The notes below the pieces were generated by a model. That model did no database searches. It had not been told where the DNA came from and saw only the letters and a program-made list of their open reading frames with translations. This document shows, in pieces, positions 51,679 through 60,533 of a stretch of 64,000 nucleotides of DNA; the first letter of the stretch is position 1; each line of letters opens with the position of its first letter. The translations under genes were made by a program, and so were the position numbers. The stretch is from Pseudomonas agarici (GTDB taxonomy: Bacteria; Pseudomonadota; Gammaproteobacteria; Pseudomonadales; Pseudomonadaceae), in assembly GCF_900109755.1 (NCBI RefSeq), contig NZ_FOAR01000025.1, positions 1-64,000 on the forward strand, read 5' to 3'.

Positions 51679-51699
51679 ATTCTTTAAAGGAATATAAAA
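51679..51699. promoter_or_regulatory. AT-rich near-palindrome upstream of ssuE
   Basis: ATTCTTTAAAGGAAT (51679-51693) is a near-palindrome and runs into GGAATATAAAA (51689-51699). It lies 113 bases before ssuE. Similar text precedes tcyA, tauA, the MetQ-like gene and tonB. Candidate site for a sulfur-starvation activator. Confidence 0.45.
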
Positions 51700-51712
51700 C
51701 AAAAGTTTCGGA

Positions 51713-51748
51713 CACAATTCAAGGCCGTCGAAACGGCCTCGAATTGTG
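51713..51748 (-). terminator. long hairpin between lsfA and ssuE
   Basis: CACAATTC-a-AGGCCGT (51713-51728) pairs with ACGGCCT-c-GAATTGTG (51733-51748), 15 pairs with one mismatch, loop CGAA. It lies about 50 bases after the lsfA stop. No T-run follows on the minus strand, but the stem is strong, so lsfA and ssuE are probably separate transcripts. Confidence 0.7.
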
Positions 51749-51797
51749 GTTTTGTGAATGGCGCCGGTTGCGCTCGCCACAGGCCCCGGCGGGTCTT

Positions 51798-52436
51798 TCA
51801 GCGATTAGGCTGCGGCGTCAGGCGCAGGTAGGGTTTTACCGTGCGATAGCCTTTCGGGAAACGTCTGTTGATTTCCTCTTCGTCCTTGAGCGACGGTACG
51901 ATCACCACGTCGTCACCGTCCTGCCAGTTGGCGGGCGTGGCGACCTTGTGGTTGTCGGTCAACTGCAGCGAGTCGATCACCCGCAGAATCTCGTGGAAAT
52001 TGCGCCCGGTGCTCGCCGGGTAGGTGATGGTCAGCCGGATTTTCTTGCTCGGATCGATCACAAACAACGAGCGTACAGTGAGGGTGTCGCTGGCATTGGG
52101 GTGGATCAGGTCATACAGGTCCGAGACCTTGCGATCGGCATCGGCCAGGATCGGGAAGTTGACGATGGTGTTCTGGGTCTCGTTGATGTCCTCGATCCAC
52201 TTGTGATGCGAGTCCACCGGGTCCACGGACAAGGCGATAGCCTTGACGCCGCGCTGGGCGAATTGCTCCTGGAGCTTGGCGGTAAAGCCCAGCTCGGTGG
52301 TGCATACTGGGGTGAAGTCCGCCGGATGGGAAAACAGCACGCCCCAGCTGTCGCCGAGCCACTGGTGGAAACGAATCCTGCCGGCGCTGGAGTCCTGTTC
52401 GAAATCGGGGGCGATGTCGCCGAGTCTGAGGCTCAC
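51798..52436 (-). CDS. lsfA: 1-Cys peroxiredoxin LsfA
   Basis: 212 residues, Prx6-type. The peroxidatic Cys45 is in 'SHPADFTPVCTTELG'; no resolving Cys is evident, as in 1-Cys peroxiredoxins. 'TVRSLFVIDPSKKIRLTITYPASTGRNFHEILRVIDSLQ'-type text is diagnostic of LsfA. It removes peroxides and is induced by sulfate starvation in pseudomonads; its place directly upstream of ssuEADCBF fits. Confidence 0.94.
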   Translation of the reverse strand: MSLRLGDIAPDFEQDSSAGRIRFHQWLGDSWGVLFSHPADFTPVCTTELGFTAKLQEQFAQRGVKAIALSVDPVDSHHKWIEDINETQNTIVNFPILADADRKVSDLYDLIHPNASDTLTVRSLFVIDPSKKIRLTITYPASTGRNFHEILRVIDSLQLTDNHKVATPANWQDGDDVVIVPSLKDEEEINRRFPKGYRTVKPYLRLTPQPNR

Positions 52437-52750
52437 GGGTTGCTCCTAGAGGGAAAAGTTGAAGGTCTTACTGTGCCCGTTGCCGGATTGACTTTAAAAG
52501 AAAAAATGTCGATTTATTTAGACGATAAAGAAATATTAAAAACTTGTTCATTGGACGCCGGGCACGACCGGGGGCACTCTTGTCCACAGCCTGTGAGAGG
52601 GCTAAGGAGAGGTAATGAGCGGCACGCCGTGAAATAGGACGTTGGCGTGGAAGTTGAAGCTGTAATAAGTAGTGCTGTGCAAAACGTGAAGCACCCAGCC
52701 CGGCATAGCGCCGGGCTGGGTGTGGATCTTGAACCCGGAAGGCTGCGCGC
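52437..52750. other. lsfA promoter region and porin terminator
   Basis: The left half (52490-52560) is AT-rich and should carry the lsfA promoter. At 52692-52722 a perfect 13-bp stem (arm CACCCAGCCCGGC, loop ATAGC) is the probable terminator of the minus-strand porin gene. No gene is supported. Confidence 0.6.
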
Positions 52751-54145
52751 TTACAGCAGTGGGATCGAATAGTTGACGATCAGGCGGTTTTCGTCCTGGT
52801 CGCGTTGACCCGGAATATCGTTACGCCACATGGCGTTTCTCCAAACGAAACCCAGGTTCTTGAAGGTGCCTTGCGGTATCACATAAGCCAGAGTCAGGTC
52901 GCGCTCCCATTCGGTGCCACCCGTACCCAAGGTACGGACCTGGGCGGCACCGACGTTACCGGCGGTGTCGATGTTGTTGCCGCGCAGGTAGATGATACCG
53001 GCGGTCAGACCCGGTACCCCGACCTTGGCGAAATCATAGCCGTAGCGGGCCTGCCAGGTGCGCTCGCCGGCGCGGCCGAACTTCTGGATCTGCATTTCGG
53101 TGATGGTAGTGTTCGACGAGCCGTCACCCTGGTTCAGCCAAGGGAAGTCGCTGTTGCCCTTGCTGTACTGGTAGCCGCCGCCGAAGGTGTGACCTTCAAC
53201 CGAGTACAGGGCCAGGTAGCTGTATAGATCGTTGTCGACTTTGCCCTTGGTGTTGCTGGCGAAGGGCTTGTTGTCATAGTAACCATTGGTGAAGTAGGCG
53301 GAGGTATCGCCATTGGCACCGTCGTCGCGGCTGCGGTAGTAACGCAGGTCGCTTTTCAGGACGCCGGGTCCGATGGACCAGTTGTGTACCAGGCCCAGGA
53401 AGTTCTGCGAGTAGAAGTCTTTCAGCTCACCGTAGTAGTACGAAGCGGTCAGGTCCTTGGTGATCTTATAGTCGGCACCACCGTAATAGAACTTGTTGCT
53501 GCGCCGACCGGCCGCGGTCGGGCTGTTCGCGCCGGCAATGGACAGTCCTTCGGTGTTGCTGGAGTTACGGCCCTTGGCGTGTTCGATCTGGCCGGCGGTC
53601 AAGGTCAGGTCTTTGATTTCGTTCGAGGTGATCTGGCCGCCCTGGAAGGTTTGCGGTAGCAGACGACCATCGTTGGACTTGATGACCGGGTTGTTTGGCT
53701 GCAGGGTACCGATCTTCAGTTCGGTCTGAGAAACCTTGACCTTGCCGGTCAAACCCAGGCTGGCGAAGTCGTTGACGGCTTTGCCATTGGAGTCGCTCGG
53801 GAACACGGTGCCGCCGTAGGACGTCGAGGTCGCGCCGTTGGTACCACCCCCTGAATCCAGGCGCACACCCAACAGGCCAATGGCATCGATACCGAAGCCG
53901 ACGGTACCTTGGGTGTAGCCGGAGATGAAGCGCAGATCGAAACCTTGGCCCCATTCTTCGTTCTTGCTCTGAACGCCACTCGCCCTGGCCTTGGTGCTGC
54001 CGGCATCGGAGTCGCGGTTATCGGTATTGATGTAGAAGTTGCGCACACCCAGAGTGGCCTTGCTGTCTTCGATAAAACCTGCGGCATTTGCCTGCTGCGC
54101 CAAAACCCCTACGGCCACAGCCACGGCCAAAGTGGATTTGTTCAT
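52751..54145 (-). CDS. OprD-family outer-membrane porin
   Basis: 464 residues with signal peptide cut after 'QQANA' (about residue 21). 'AGFIEDSKATLGVRNFYINTDNRD' and the following 'WGQGFDLRFISGYTQGTVGFGIDA' are the classic OprD/Occ start; the C-terminus ends in alternating strands and '...NRLIVNYSIPLL' with a terminal hydrophobic pair. It forms an 18-strand channel for small carboxylates or amino acids. Divergent from tauABCD and beside lsfA-ssu, it may let sulfonates through the outer membrane, which is inference. Confidence 0.92.
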   Translation of the reverse strand: MNKSTLAVAVAVGVLAQQANAAGFIEDSKATLGVRNFYINTDNRDSDAGSTKARASGVQSKNEEWGQGFDLRFISGYTQGTVGFGIDAIGLLGVRLDSGGGTNGATSTSYGGTVFPSDSNGKAVNDFASLGLTGKVKVSQTELKIGTLQPNNPVIKSNDGRLLPQTFQGGQITSNEIKDLTLTAGQIEHAKGRNSSNTEGLSIAGANSPTAAGRRSNKFYYGGADYKITKDLTASYYYGELKDFYSQNFLGLVHNWSIGPGVLKSDLRYYRSRDDGANGDTSAYFTNGYYDNKPFASNTKGKVDNDLYSYLALYSVEGHTFGGGYQYSKGNSDFPWLNQGDGSSNTTITEMQIQKFGRAGERTWQARYGYDFAKVGVPGLTAGIIYLRGNNIDTAGNVGAAQVRTLGTGGTEWERDLTLAYVIPQGTFKNLGFVWRNAMWRNDIPGQRDQDENRLIVNYSIPLL

Positions 54146-54821
54146 GGATCTTGCTCCTCTTACTGCTAATTTTTTAAATCTTGATTCGATATTTAAGTCA
54201 TTTTTGCTACAAATTTATCAGCCATAACCAAACTGTGACTGTATAGTCAATTTCAATCATCCATACTGACCACCTGGGTTTAACCGGCACCGTTGGGCCG
54301 GCGCAGGGTAATGATTTTCATATACAGCTAAAAATACTTATTTTTTTGTTTTTTATATTTTTATGGAATATTGCGCGCCGCCGTGCATCGCAACCACGGA
54401 CTTTTTGTGATCACGAGACTAATTCATTAAAAGTATTTTTTACTGATTTTTTATAACAAAATTCGAAATTTATAGGCTGTATGTGCCGTTTTTTAGGATG
54501 AAAGCGACAAAATCACGACTAAATGAGGTGCCTCTTATTATTTCAACGCAGAAATTTTCACATAAAATTGACATGTATTTGTCATATTCAAGCGTTCGAT
54601 TTCGCTCGTTAACTCTAAGATGAATCGTGGATTGCAGATTATGAGGGGCATTTTTTCTATTCGATTGAATATAAAAATTTACCTTGTCGTTTTTTTGAGT
54701 GTTTTTCGAGGCGTGTTTCCGCTCATAAGCTAATGCAAATAAGTTATTTATTTTTAATTTATTAGATCAATTAGTCTTCTCGACACGCCGACTCCTGGCC
54801 ACCTGTTGAGGGGCTTCTCCC
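54146..54821. promoter_or_regulatory. AT-rich divergent promoter region between porin and tauA
   Basis: 676 bases of unusually low GC with no supported gene. It includes TTGACAtgtattTGTCA (54568-54584), a TTGACA -35-like hexamer inside an inverted repeat TGACA-N6-TGTCA, and TTGAATATAAAAA at 54665-54677, related to motifs before ssuE, tcyA and the MetQ-like gene. The length suggests several regulator sites. Confidence 0.55.
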
Positions 54822-55799
54822 ATGAAAATGCATTTTTCACTCCGCTTGCTGGCGGTGTTTTCCCTGGTCGGAGCGAGCTGGTTTGTACAGGCTGCCGACG
54901 TCACGATTGCCTACCAGACCACCGTTGATCCGGCGAAAGTAGCCCAGGCCGACGGATCTTATGAAAACGCCACCCACGCCAAGATCGATTGGCGCAAATT
55001 CGATAATGGCGCCGACATCATTGCCGCCATCGCTTCGGGCGACGTGCAGATCGGTTACCTTGGTTCCAGCCCGCTGACAGCAGCCATTACCCGCCGGGTG
55101 CCAGTCGAGACCTTCTTGATCGCGACCCAGATCGGTGCTGCCGAAGCCCTGGTGGCCCGCGATGGCTCCGGGATCAATTCGCCCCAGGATCTGATCGGCA
55201 AGAAAGTTGCCGTGCCTTTTGTCTCCACCGCGCACTACAGTCTGCTGGCCGCGCTGAAGCATTGGAATATCGACCCTTCGAAGGTGCAGATTCTCAACGT
55301 CGCACCACCGGCCATCATGGCTGCCTGGAAGCGTGGTGATATCGACGCTAGCTATGTATGGGACCCAGCCTTGGGTGTCGCCAAGGAAAACGGCAAGGTG
55401 CTGATCACTTCCGGTGATCTGGCCAAATTCGGTGCGCCGACCTTCGACGCCTGGATCGTGCGCAAGGACTTTGCCGAGCAGCACCCGGAGATCGTCAAGG
55501 CGTTCGCCAAAGTTACCCTTGATGCCTATGCGCACTACCAAAAGGACCCACAGGCCTGGCTGGCTGACAAAGACAACGTCGACAAGCTGGTGAAACTCTC
55601 TGGTGCCAAGGCCGCGGATATTCCATCGCTGCTGCAAGGCAACGTCTACCCGCTGGCGGCTGACCAGGTCACCGTGCTCGGCCAATCGACCGTCCAGGCC
55701 ATTACCGACACGGCAGCCTTCCTGAAAGAGCAGGGCAAGGTCGAAGCGATACTGGCGGACTATGCCCCGTATGTCAGCGCCAAGTTTATTACCCGCTGA
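54822..55799 (+). CDS. tauA: periplasmic taurine-binding protein
   Basis: 325 residues, signal peptide cut after 'WFVQAA' (about residue 25). 'VTIAYQTTVDPAKVAQADGSYE' and 'IDWRKFDNGADIIAAIASGDVQIGYLGSSPLTAAITR' are typical TauA text, as is 'DASYVWDPALG'. It binds taurine for TauBC, 36 bases upstream of tauB. Confidence 0.93.
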   Translation: MKMHFSLRLLAVFSLVGASWFVQAADVTIAYQTTVDPAKVAQADGSYENATHAKIDWRKFDNGADIIAAIASGDVQIGYLGSSPLTAAITRRVPVETFLIATQIGAAEALVARDGSGINSPQDLIGKKVAVPFVSTAHYSLLAALKHWNIDPSKVQILNVAPPAIMAAWKRGDIDASYVWDPALGVAKENGKVLITSGDLAKFGAPTFDAWIVRKDFAEQHPEIVKAFAKVTLDAYAHYQKDPQAWLADKDNVDKLVKLSGAKAADIPSLLQGNVYPLAADQVTVLGQSTVQAITDTAAFLKEQGKVEAILADYAPYVSAKFITR

Positions 55800-55835
55800 T
55801 TGACCGACTAGCCCGCGACTGAGGAGCCCATCGCC

Positions 55836-56630
55836 ATGGCCTTGTTACAGCTGGAGCGCATCGGCGCACAGTATCCCGGTGCGGCCCAACCGGTGCTGTC
55901 GGATATTTCCCTCCGCCTGGGGCCGCGGCAACTCTGTGTGGCCCTCGGTCCGTCAGGTAGTGGCAAGACGTCTCTGTTGAATCTGATCGCCGGGTTCGTC
56001 GAACCCAGCGCGGGGCGCATTACCCTTGACGGTGTGACCGTCAAGGGCCCGAGCGCCGAGCGTGGCGTGGTGTTTCAGGACGACGCGTTGCTGCCCTGGC
56101 AGGATGTGCTGGCCAACGTCGGTTTCGGCCTGGAACTGGCGGGTGTGCCTCGGGAGCGGCGCGAAACTCGCGCCCGGGAAATGCTCGCCCTGGTCGACCT
56201 GACAGGTTTCGACAGCCGGCGAATCTGGCAGTTGTCCGGCGGCCAGAGGCAGCGTGTCGGCCTCGCTCGCGCCTTGGCGGCTGATCCCCGGGTATTGCTG
56301 ATGGACGAGCCGTTCGGCGCCCTTGATGCCTTTACTCGCGAACAGATGCAGGAGCTGTTGCTGCAAGTGTGCAAGCGCACCGCCAAGCCAGTGTTCCTGA
56401 TTACCCACGATATTGAAGAAGCGGTTTTTCTCGCCACCGACCTGATTCTGCTGGCGCCCAATCCGGGACAGATCGTCGAGCGCCTCAGCCTGGATTTCGG
56501 CCAGCGCTACAGTGCCGGCGAGTCCGCGCGGGCAATCAAGTCCGACCCGCGTTTTATCGAGACCCGCGAGCATGTGCTGGCCCGTGTGTTCTCTCAACGC
56601 AACGCCGCGTCGCGGCAGGAGTTCATATGA
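55836..56630 (+). CDS. tauB: taurine ABC transporter ATPase
   Basis: 264 residues. Walker A 'GPSGSGKTS', 'VFQDDALLPWQDV' (Q-loop), signature 'LSGGQRQRVGLARALA', Walker B 'VLLMDEPFGALD', switch His in 'VFLITHDIEEA'. Its stop overlaps the tauC start (ATGA). Confidence 0.94.
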   Translation: MALLQLERIGAQYPGAAQPVLSDISLRLGPRQLCVALGPSGSGKTSLLNLIAGFVEPSAGRITLDGVTVKGPSAERGVVFQDDALLPWQDVLANVGFGLELAGVPRERRETRAREMLALVDLTGFDSRRIWQLSGGQRQRVGLARALAADPRVLLMDEPFGALDAFTREQMQELLLQVCKRTAKPVFLITHDIEEAVFLATDLILLAPNPGQIVERLSLDFGQRYSAGESARAIKSDPRFIETREHVLARVFSQRNAASRQEFI

Positions 56631-57457
56631 GCAGTTATGAATTGCCGGTGGCCGTGACCGTCAAGCCCACCGCGCCCGTGGTGCGCCGCAGCCTGAGCAC
56701 CCGCTGGATCAGTGTGTTGACGCTGCTGACCCTGGTGCTGCTGTGGTGGGCCGTTACGGCGTTCGGTGTGATCGAGCCACTGTTTCTGCCGCCGCCTTCG
56801 GCGGTTCTGGAAAAAGGCCGGTTGCTGGTGACCAAGGGTTATATGGATGCGACCTTGTGGCAGCACCTCGGTGCGAGCCTCGGACGGATCGGCGTGGCCC
56901 TGGGTGTTGCCGTGCTGACGGCTATCCCGGTGGGTATCGCCATCGGCTACAACCGAGTTGCGCGGGGCATTCTCGATCCGTTGATCGAGTTCTACCGGCC
57001 GATTCCACCGCTGGCCTACCTGCCGCTGATTGTGATTTGGTGCGGTATCGGCGAGCTGTCGAAAGTGCTGTTGATTTACTTGGCAATCTTTGCCCCGATT
57101 GCCATTGCGACCGCAACCGGTGTGCGTACCGTCGATCCGGTCAAGCTCCGGGCGGCCTTGTCCTTGGGGGCGACCAAGACTCAACTGATCCGCCATGTGA
57201 TCCTGCCCAGCGCCTTGGCGGACATTCTCACCGGTGTGCGCATCGGCCTGGGCGTCGGTTGGTCGACGCTGGTCGCGGCGGAGCTGATTGCTGCGACCAG
57301 CGGCTTGGGCTTCATGGTCCAGTCGGCGGCGCAGTTCCTAGTGACCGATGTGGTGGTGTTGGGAATCTTGGTGATCGCCTTTATCGCCTTCGCCATGGAG
57401 ATGGGCCTGCGCGCCCTGCAACGCAAGCTGGTGCCGTGGCACGGCCAGGCTCACTGA
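56627..57457 (+). CDS. tauC: taurine ABC transporter permease
   Basis: 276 residues, about six membrane helices after a soluble N-terminus. 'FLPPPSAVLEKGRLL', 'EFYRPIPPLAYLPLIVIWCGIGELSK' and the EAA loop 'KLRAALSLGATKTQLIRHVILPSAL' are those of TauC. Start overlaps tauB by four bases. Confidence 0.94.
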   Translation: MSSYELPVAVTVKPTAPVVRRSLSTRWISVLTLLTLVLLWWAVTAFGVIEPLFLPPPSAVLEKGRLLVTKGYMDATLWQHLGASLGRIGVALGVAVLTAIPVGIAIGYNRVARGILDPLIEFYRPIPPLAYLPLIVIWCGIGELSKVLLIYLAIFAPIAIATATGVRTVDPVKLRAALSLGATKTQLIRHVILPSALADILTGVRIGLGVGWSTLVAAELIAATSGLGFMVQSAAQFLVTDVVVLGILVIAFIAFAMEMGLRALQRKLVPWHGQAH

Positions 57458-57526
57458 CGATCCTTGACGTCCTGAGCCCTGTAGTGAAACAAGCCGACTG
57501 CCGTCACGTATTTGAAGAGAACGACC

Positions 57527-58360
57527 ATGAGCCTGACTATTACTCCCCTGAGCGCTGCCCTGGGGGCCCAGATCGACGGTATCGAGCTGAACCGGCCATT
57601 GGGCATCGAGCGGCGTGACGCCATCGAACAGGCGTTGCTCAAGTACCAAGTGCTGTTCTTTCGCAACCAAGCGCTGAGCCCGCGACAGCAGGCGGCGTTC
57701 GCGGCGAATTTCGGTGATCTGCATATTCACCCGATCTACCCCAATGTGCCGGAGCAACCACAGGTGATGGTCCTCGATACGGCGATCACGGATGTGCGGG
57801 ACAACGCGATCTGGCACACCGACGTGACCTTCCTGCCGACCCCGGCGCTCGGCGCGGTGCTCAGTGCCAGGCAGGTGCCGGCTTATGGCGGCGATACGTT
57901 GTGGGCCAGCGGGATTGCCGCGTGGGAGGCCTTGTCGGTGCCCTTGCAGCGGTTGTTAGACGGATTGACGGCCACCCATGATTTTACTCAATCGTTCCCC
58001 TTAGAGCGTTTTGGCAGTACCCCCCAAGACCTGGCGCGTTGGGAAGAAACCCGCAAGAAGCACCCACCGCTGTCTCATCCGGTGATTCGCCGGCACCCGG
58101 TGAATGGACGCAAGGCGTTGTTCGTCAACCAAGGATTCACCACCCGCATCAACGAGTTGGAGGCAGCGGAAAGTGCGGCGATTCTCAAGCTGTTGTTCGC
58201 CCACGCCACCCGCCCGGAGTTCACTATCCGTTGGCGCTGGCAGCAAAACGATGTGGCGTTCTGGGACAACCGGGTGACCCAGCATTACGCCGTGGACGAT
58301 TATCGACCGAACCGGCGAGTGATGCATCGGGCGACGATTCTCGGCGATGTGCCGTTCTGA
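57527..58360 (+). CDS. tauD: taurine dioxygenase
   Basis: 277 residues from MSLTITPLSAALG (ATG at 57527). Fe(II)/2-oxoglutarate enzyme: 'NAIWHTDVTF' gives the His-x-Asp ligands, 'DNRVTQHYAVDDY' the distal His, and 'RRVMHRATI' the Arg that binds 2-oxoglutarate. It hydroxylates taurine, releasing sulfite and aminoacetaldehyde. Last gene of tauABCD; convergent with the TetR gene 12 bases on, with no terminator seen between them. Confidence 0.95.
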   Translation: MSLTITPLSAALGAQIDGIELNRPLGIERRDAIEQALLKYQVLFFRNQALSPRQQAAFAANFGDLHIHPIYPNVPEQPQVMVLDTAITDVRDNAIWHTDVTFLPTPALGAVLSARQVPAYGGDTLWASGIAAWEALSVPLQRLLDGLTATHDFTQSFPLERFGSTPQDLARWEETRKKHPPLSHPVIRRHPVNGRKALFVNQGFTTRINELEAAESAAILKLLFAHATRPEFTIRWRWQQNDVAFWDNRVTQHYAVDDYRPNRRVMHRATILGDVPF

Positions 58361-58372
58361 CCGGTGTGTCCG

Positions 58373-59011
58373 TCAGAGCGGCGTTTCACGCTTGGGCAAA
58401 TACGGTGGCAGGTATAGCCCCAGATACGCATCGAATACCCGCATGCCTTCCTCGGCCATGCGTGGGGTGATCTGGTCGTGCACTTGCACCGACCGTGCAT
58501 AGACCCGATCTCCCAACTCCATTGCCAGCGCAAACACGTCGACATCGGTGGGCAATGTCGGCAGCTCGAAGTGGCGAATAAACAGCTTGTGCATCAGGTC
58601 TCCCAGTTCGACATCGTGTTGGCGGTCGGCCTGGCTAACTTCGGTCAACCCGTGCTGGGTGAGGATCAACTGGCGCGCAGCGGCATCTTCGCTGTAGATG
58701 TTCAACATCCGTTGTTCCACCAACCGTGACAGATCGTGCCAGGTGTCCAGGCTGACATGGTCGATCGGTTCCTCCAGGCTGGCGCGGAACGCCGCGTGGA
58801 CATCGGCGGTGAGGGCTTCGAGCAGCGCTGGCACACTGGCGAAGAAGTGATAGACCGAAGAGGGCGGAATTTGCGCGTGCTCGGCCACGCTATAGATCGA
58901 CAGACTGGCCACGCCTTCGTCGGCCAGCAGAGTACGAGCGGCGTCGAGGATCGAATCGATCCGCCCCTGGCTGCGTGCGCGGGGTTTGCGAGCGGTGGCG
59001 AGGCGAGTCAT
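58373..59011 (-). CDS. TetR-family transcriptional regulator
   Basis: 212 residues from MTRLATARKPRARS (ATG at 59011; GGAGAA upstream). Basic start, then the TetR HTH at about 17-65 ('ILDAARTLLADEGVASLSIYSVAEHAQIPPSSVYHFF'). The ligand domain is of unknown specificity. It lies between tauD (convergent) and spuI (same strand, upstream). In related genomes a TetR gene sits near polyamine genes, so control of spuI or other amine genes is possible. Confidence 0.87.
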   Translation of the reverse strand: MTRLATARKPRARSQGRIDSILDAARTLLADEGVASLSIYSVAEHAQIPPSSVYHFFASVPALLEALTADVHAAFRASLEEPIDHVSLDTWHDLSRLVEQRMLNIYSEDAAARQLILTQHGLTEVSQADRQHDVELGDLMHKLFIRHFELPTLPTDVDVFALAMELGDRVYARSVQVHDQITPRMAEEGMRVFDAYLGLYLPPYLPKRETPL

Positions 59012-59110
59012 GGGGTTCTCCGGCAAAGATGGCGGGCATTGTGCGCGAGGACGGTTTGGTGGTGCCTTGTGGCGTTTCGATAAGCCCGCTTGCCACAAGG
59101 GCATGGAAAA

Positions 59111-59132
59111 GCCATGGGCCGAGGCCCACGGC
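59111..59132. terminator. terminator after spuI
   Basis: GCCATGGGCC (59111-59120) pairs with GGCCCACGGC (59123-59132) with one A-C mismatch. On the minus strand it is followed by TTTTCC; on the plus strand by GTTTTTC. It lies 24 bases after the spuI stop and 100 before the TetR start. Confidence 0.8.
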
Positions 59133-59156
59133 GTTTTTCTTTATTAGCGCAACCGC

Positions 59157-60533
59157 TTACACGGTGTGCAGGTACCAGTTGTATTCGAGGTCGGAGATGG
59201 AGTGTTCGAATTCCTCCAGCTCGCTCTCTTTACAGGCCACGAAGATATCGATGTACTTCGGATCGATGTACTTGGCCATGATCTCGCTGTCGTCCAGCTC
59301 GCGTAGGGCATCACGCAGGTTGTTCGGCAGGCTCTGCTCGTTCTGCTCATAGCTGTTGCCTTCGACCGGGGCGCCTGGCTCGATCTTGTTGGTCAGACCG
59401 TGGTGCACGCCTGCCAGGACCGAAGCCATCAGCAAGTACGGGTTGGCATCGGCGCCGGCGACACGGTGTTCGATACGCACGGCATCGGCAGAGCCGGTCG
59501 GCACGCGAATTGCCACGGTACGGTTGTCCAGGCCCCAGCACGGCGAATTCGGTACATAGAACTGTGCGCCGAAACGACGGTAGGAGTTGACGTTCGGGCA
59601 GAGGAAGGCCATCTGGGCCGGTAGGGTCTCGAGCACACCGCCGATTGCGTGACGCAGCGCGGCGTTCTGCTCGGGATCCTCACTGGCGAAGATGTTCTTG
59701 CCTTCCTTGTCGAGTACCGAAATATGGACGTGTAGCCCGTTGCCCGCCTGCCCAGGGTAAGGCTTGGCCATGAAGGTCGTGTCCATCTCATGGTCGTAGG
59801 CGATGTTCTTGATCAGGCGTTTGAGCAGCACCGCGTAATCGCAGGCCTTGATCGGATCAGCCACGTGGTGCAGGTTCACTTCGAACTGTGCCGGGGCACT
59901 TTCCTTGACGATGGCGTCAGCCGGGATGCCTTGCTCTTTGGCACCTTCCAGGATGTCCTGGAGGCAGTCGACGTATTCGTCGAGGTCGTCGATCAGGTAG
60001 ACCTGTGTCGAGTGCGGGCGTTTGCCGGAGATCGGCGAACGGGGTGGTTGTGGGCGACCGTTCACGTTCTCCTGGTCGATCAGGTAGAACTCGAGTTCGA
60101 AGGCGGCGCAGATAGTCAGGCCCAGGTCGTCAAATTTGCTGACAACTTGGCGGAGCACTTCGCGGGGGTCGGCGAAGAAAGGTGCACCTTCGAGTTCGTG
60201 CATGGTCATCAGCAGTTGCGCGGTGGGGCGCTTTTGCCAGGGTTCATTGCACAGGGTGTCAGGGATTGGATAACAGATTCGGTCGGCATCACCGATGTCC
60301 AGGCCCAGGCCGGTGCTTTCTACCGTCGAGCCATTGATATCCAGGGCAAAAAGAGAGGCCGGCAGGTTGATGCCTTTCTCGTAAACCTTATGGAGGCTGG
60401 TGCGTTCGATGCGCTTGCCGCGCACCACACCATTCATATCCGCAATAAGAAGGTCTACGTACAGAACCTCAGGATGATCCTTAAGGAACGCGTTCGCTTC
60501 GTTAAGCTGAACGGCACGCGGGGGTACCGACAT
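59157..60533 (-). CDS. spuI: glutamine-synthetase-like gamma-glutamylpolyamine synthetase SpuI
   Basis: 458 residues. N-terminal beta-grasp half ('VLYVDLLIADMNGVVRGKRIERT') and catalytic half ('FELEFYLID', 'NGLHVHISVLD', 'PNVNSYRRFGAQFYVPNSPCWGLDNRTVAIRVP', 'EHRVAGADANPYLLMASVLAG') of GlnA/PuuA enzymes are complete; the adenylylation loop of true GlnA is absent. It ligates glutamate to putrescine, cadaverine or related amines with ATP. Divergent from spuABC across 277 bases, as in P. aeruginosa. Confidence 0.9.
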   Translation of the reverse strand: MSVPPRAVQLNEANAFLKDHPEVLYVDLLIADMNGVVRGKRIERTSLHKVYEKGINLPASLFALDINGSTVESTGLGLDIGDADRICYPIPDTLCNEPWQKRPTAQLLMTMHELEGAPFFADPREVLRQVVSKFDDLGLTICAAFELEFYLIDQENVNGRPQPPRSPISGKRPHSTQVYLIDDLDEYVDCLQDILEGAKEQGIPADAIVKESAPAQFEVNLHHVADPIKACDYAVLLKRLIKNIAYDHEMDTTFMAKPYPGQAGNGLHVHISVLDKEGKNIFASEDPEQNAALRHAIGGVLETLPAQMAFLCPNVNSYRRFGAQFYVPNSPCWGLDNRTVAIRVPTGSADAVRIEHRVAGADANPYLLMASVLAGVHHGLTNKIEPGAPVEGNSYEQNEQSLPNNLRDALRELDDSEIMAKYIDPKYIDIFVACKESELEEFEHSISDLEYNWYLHTV

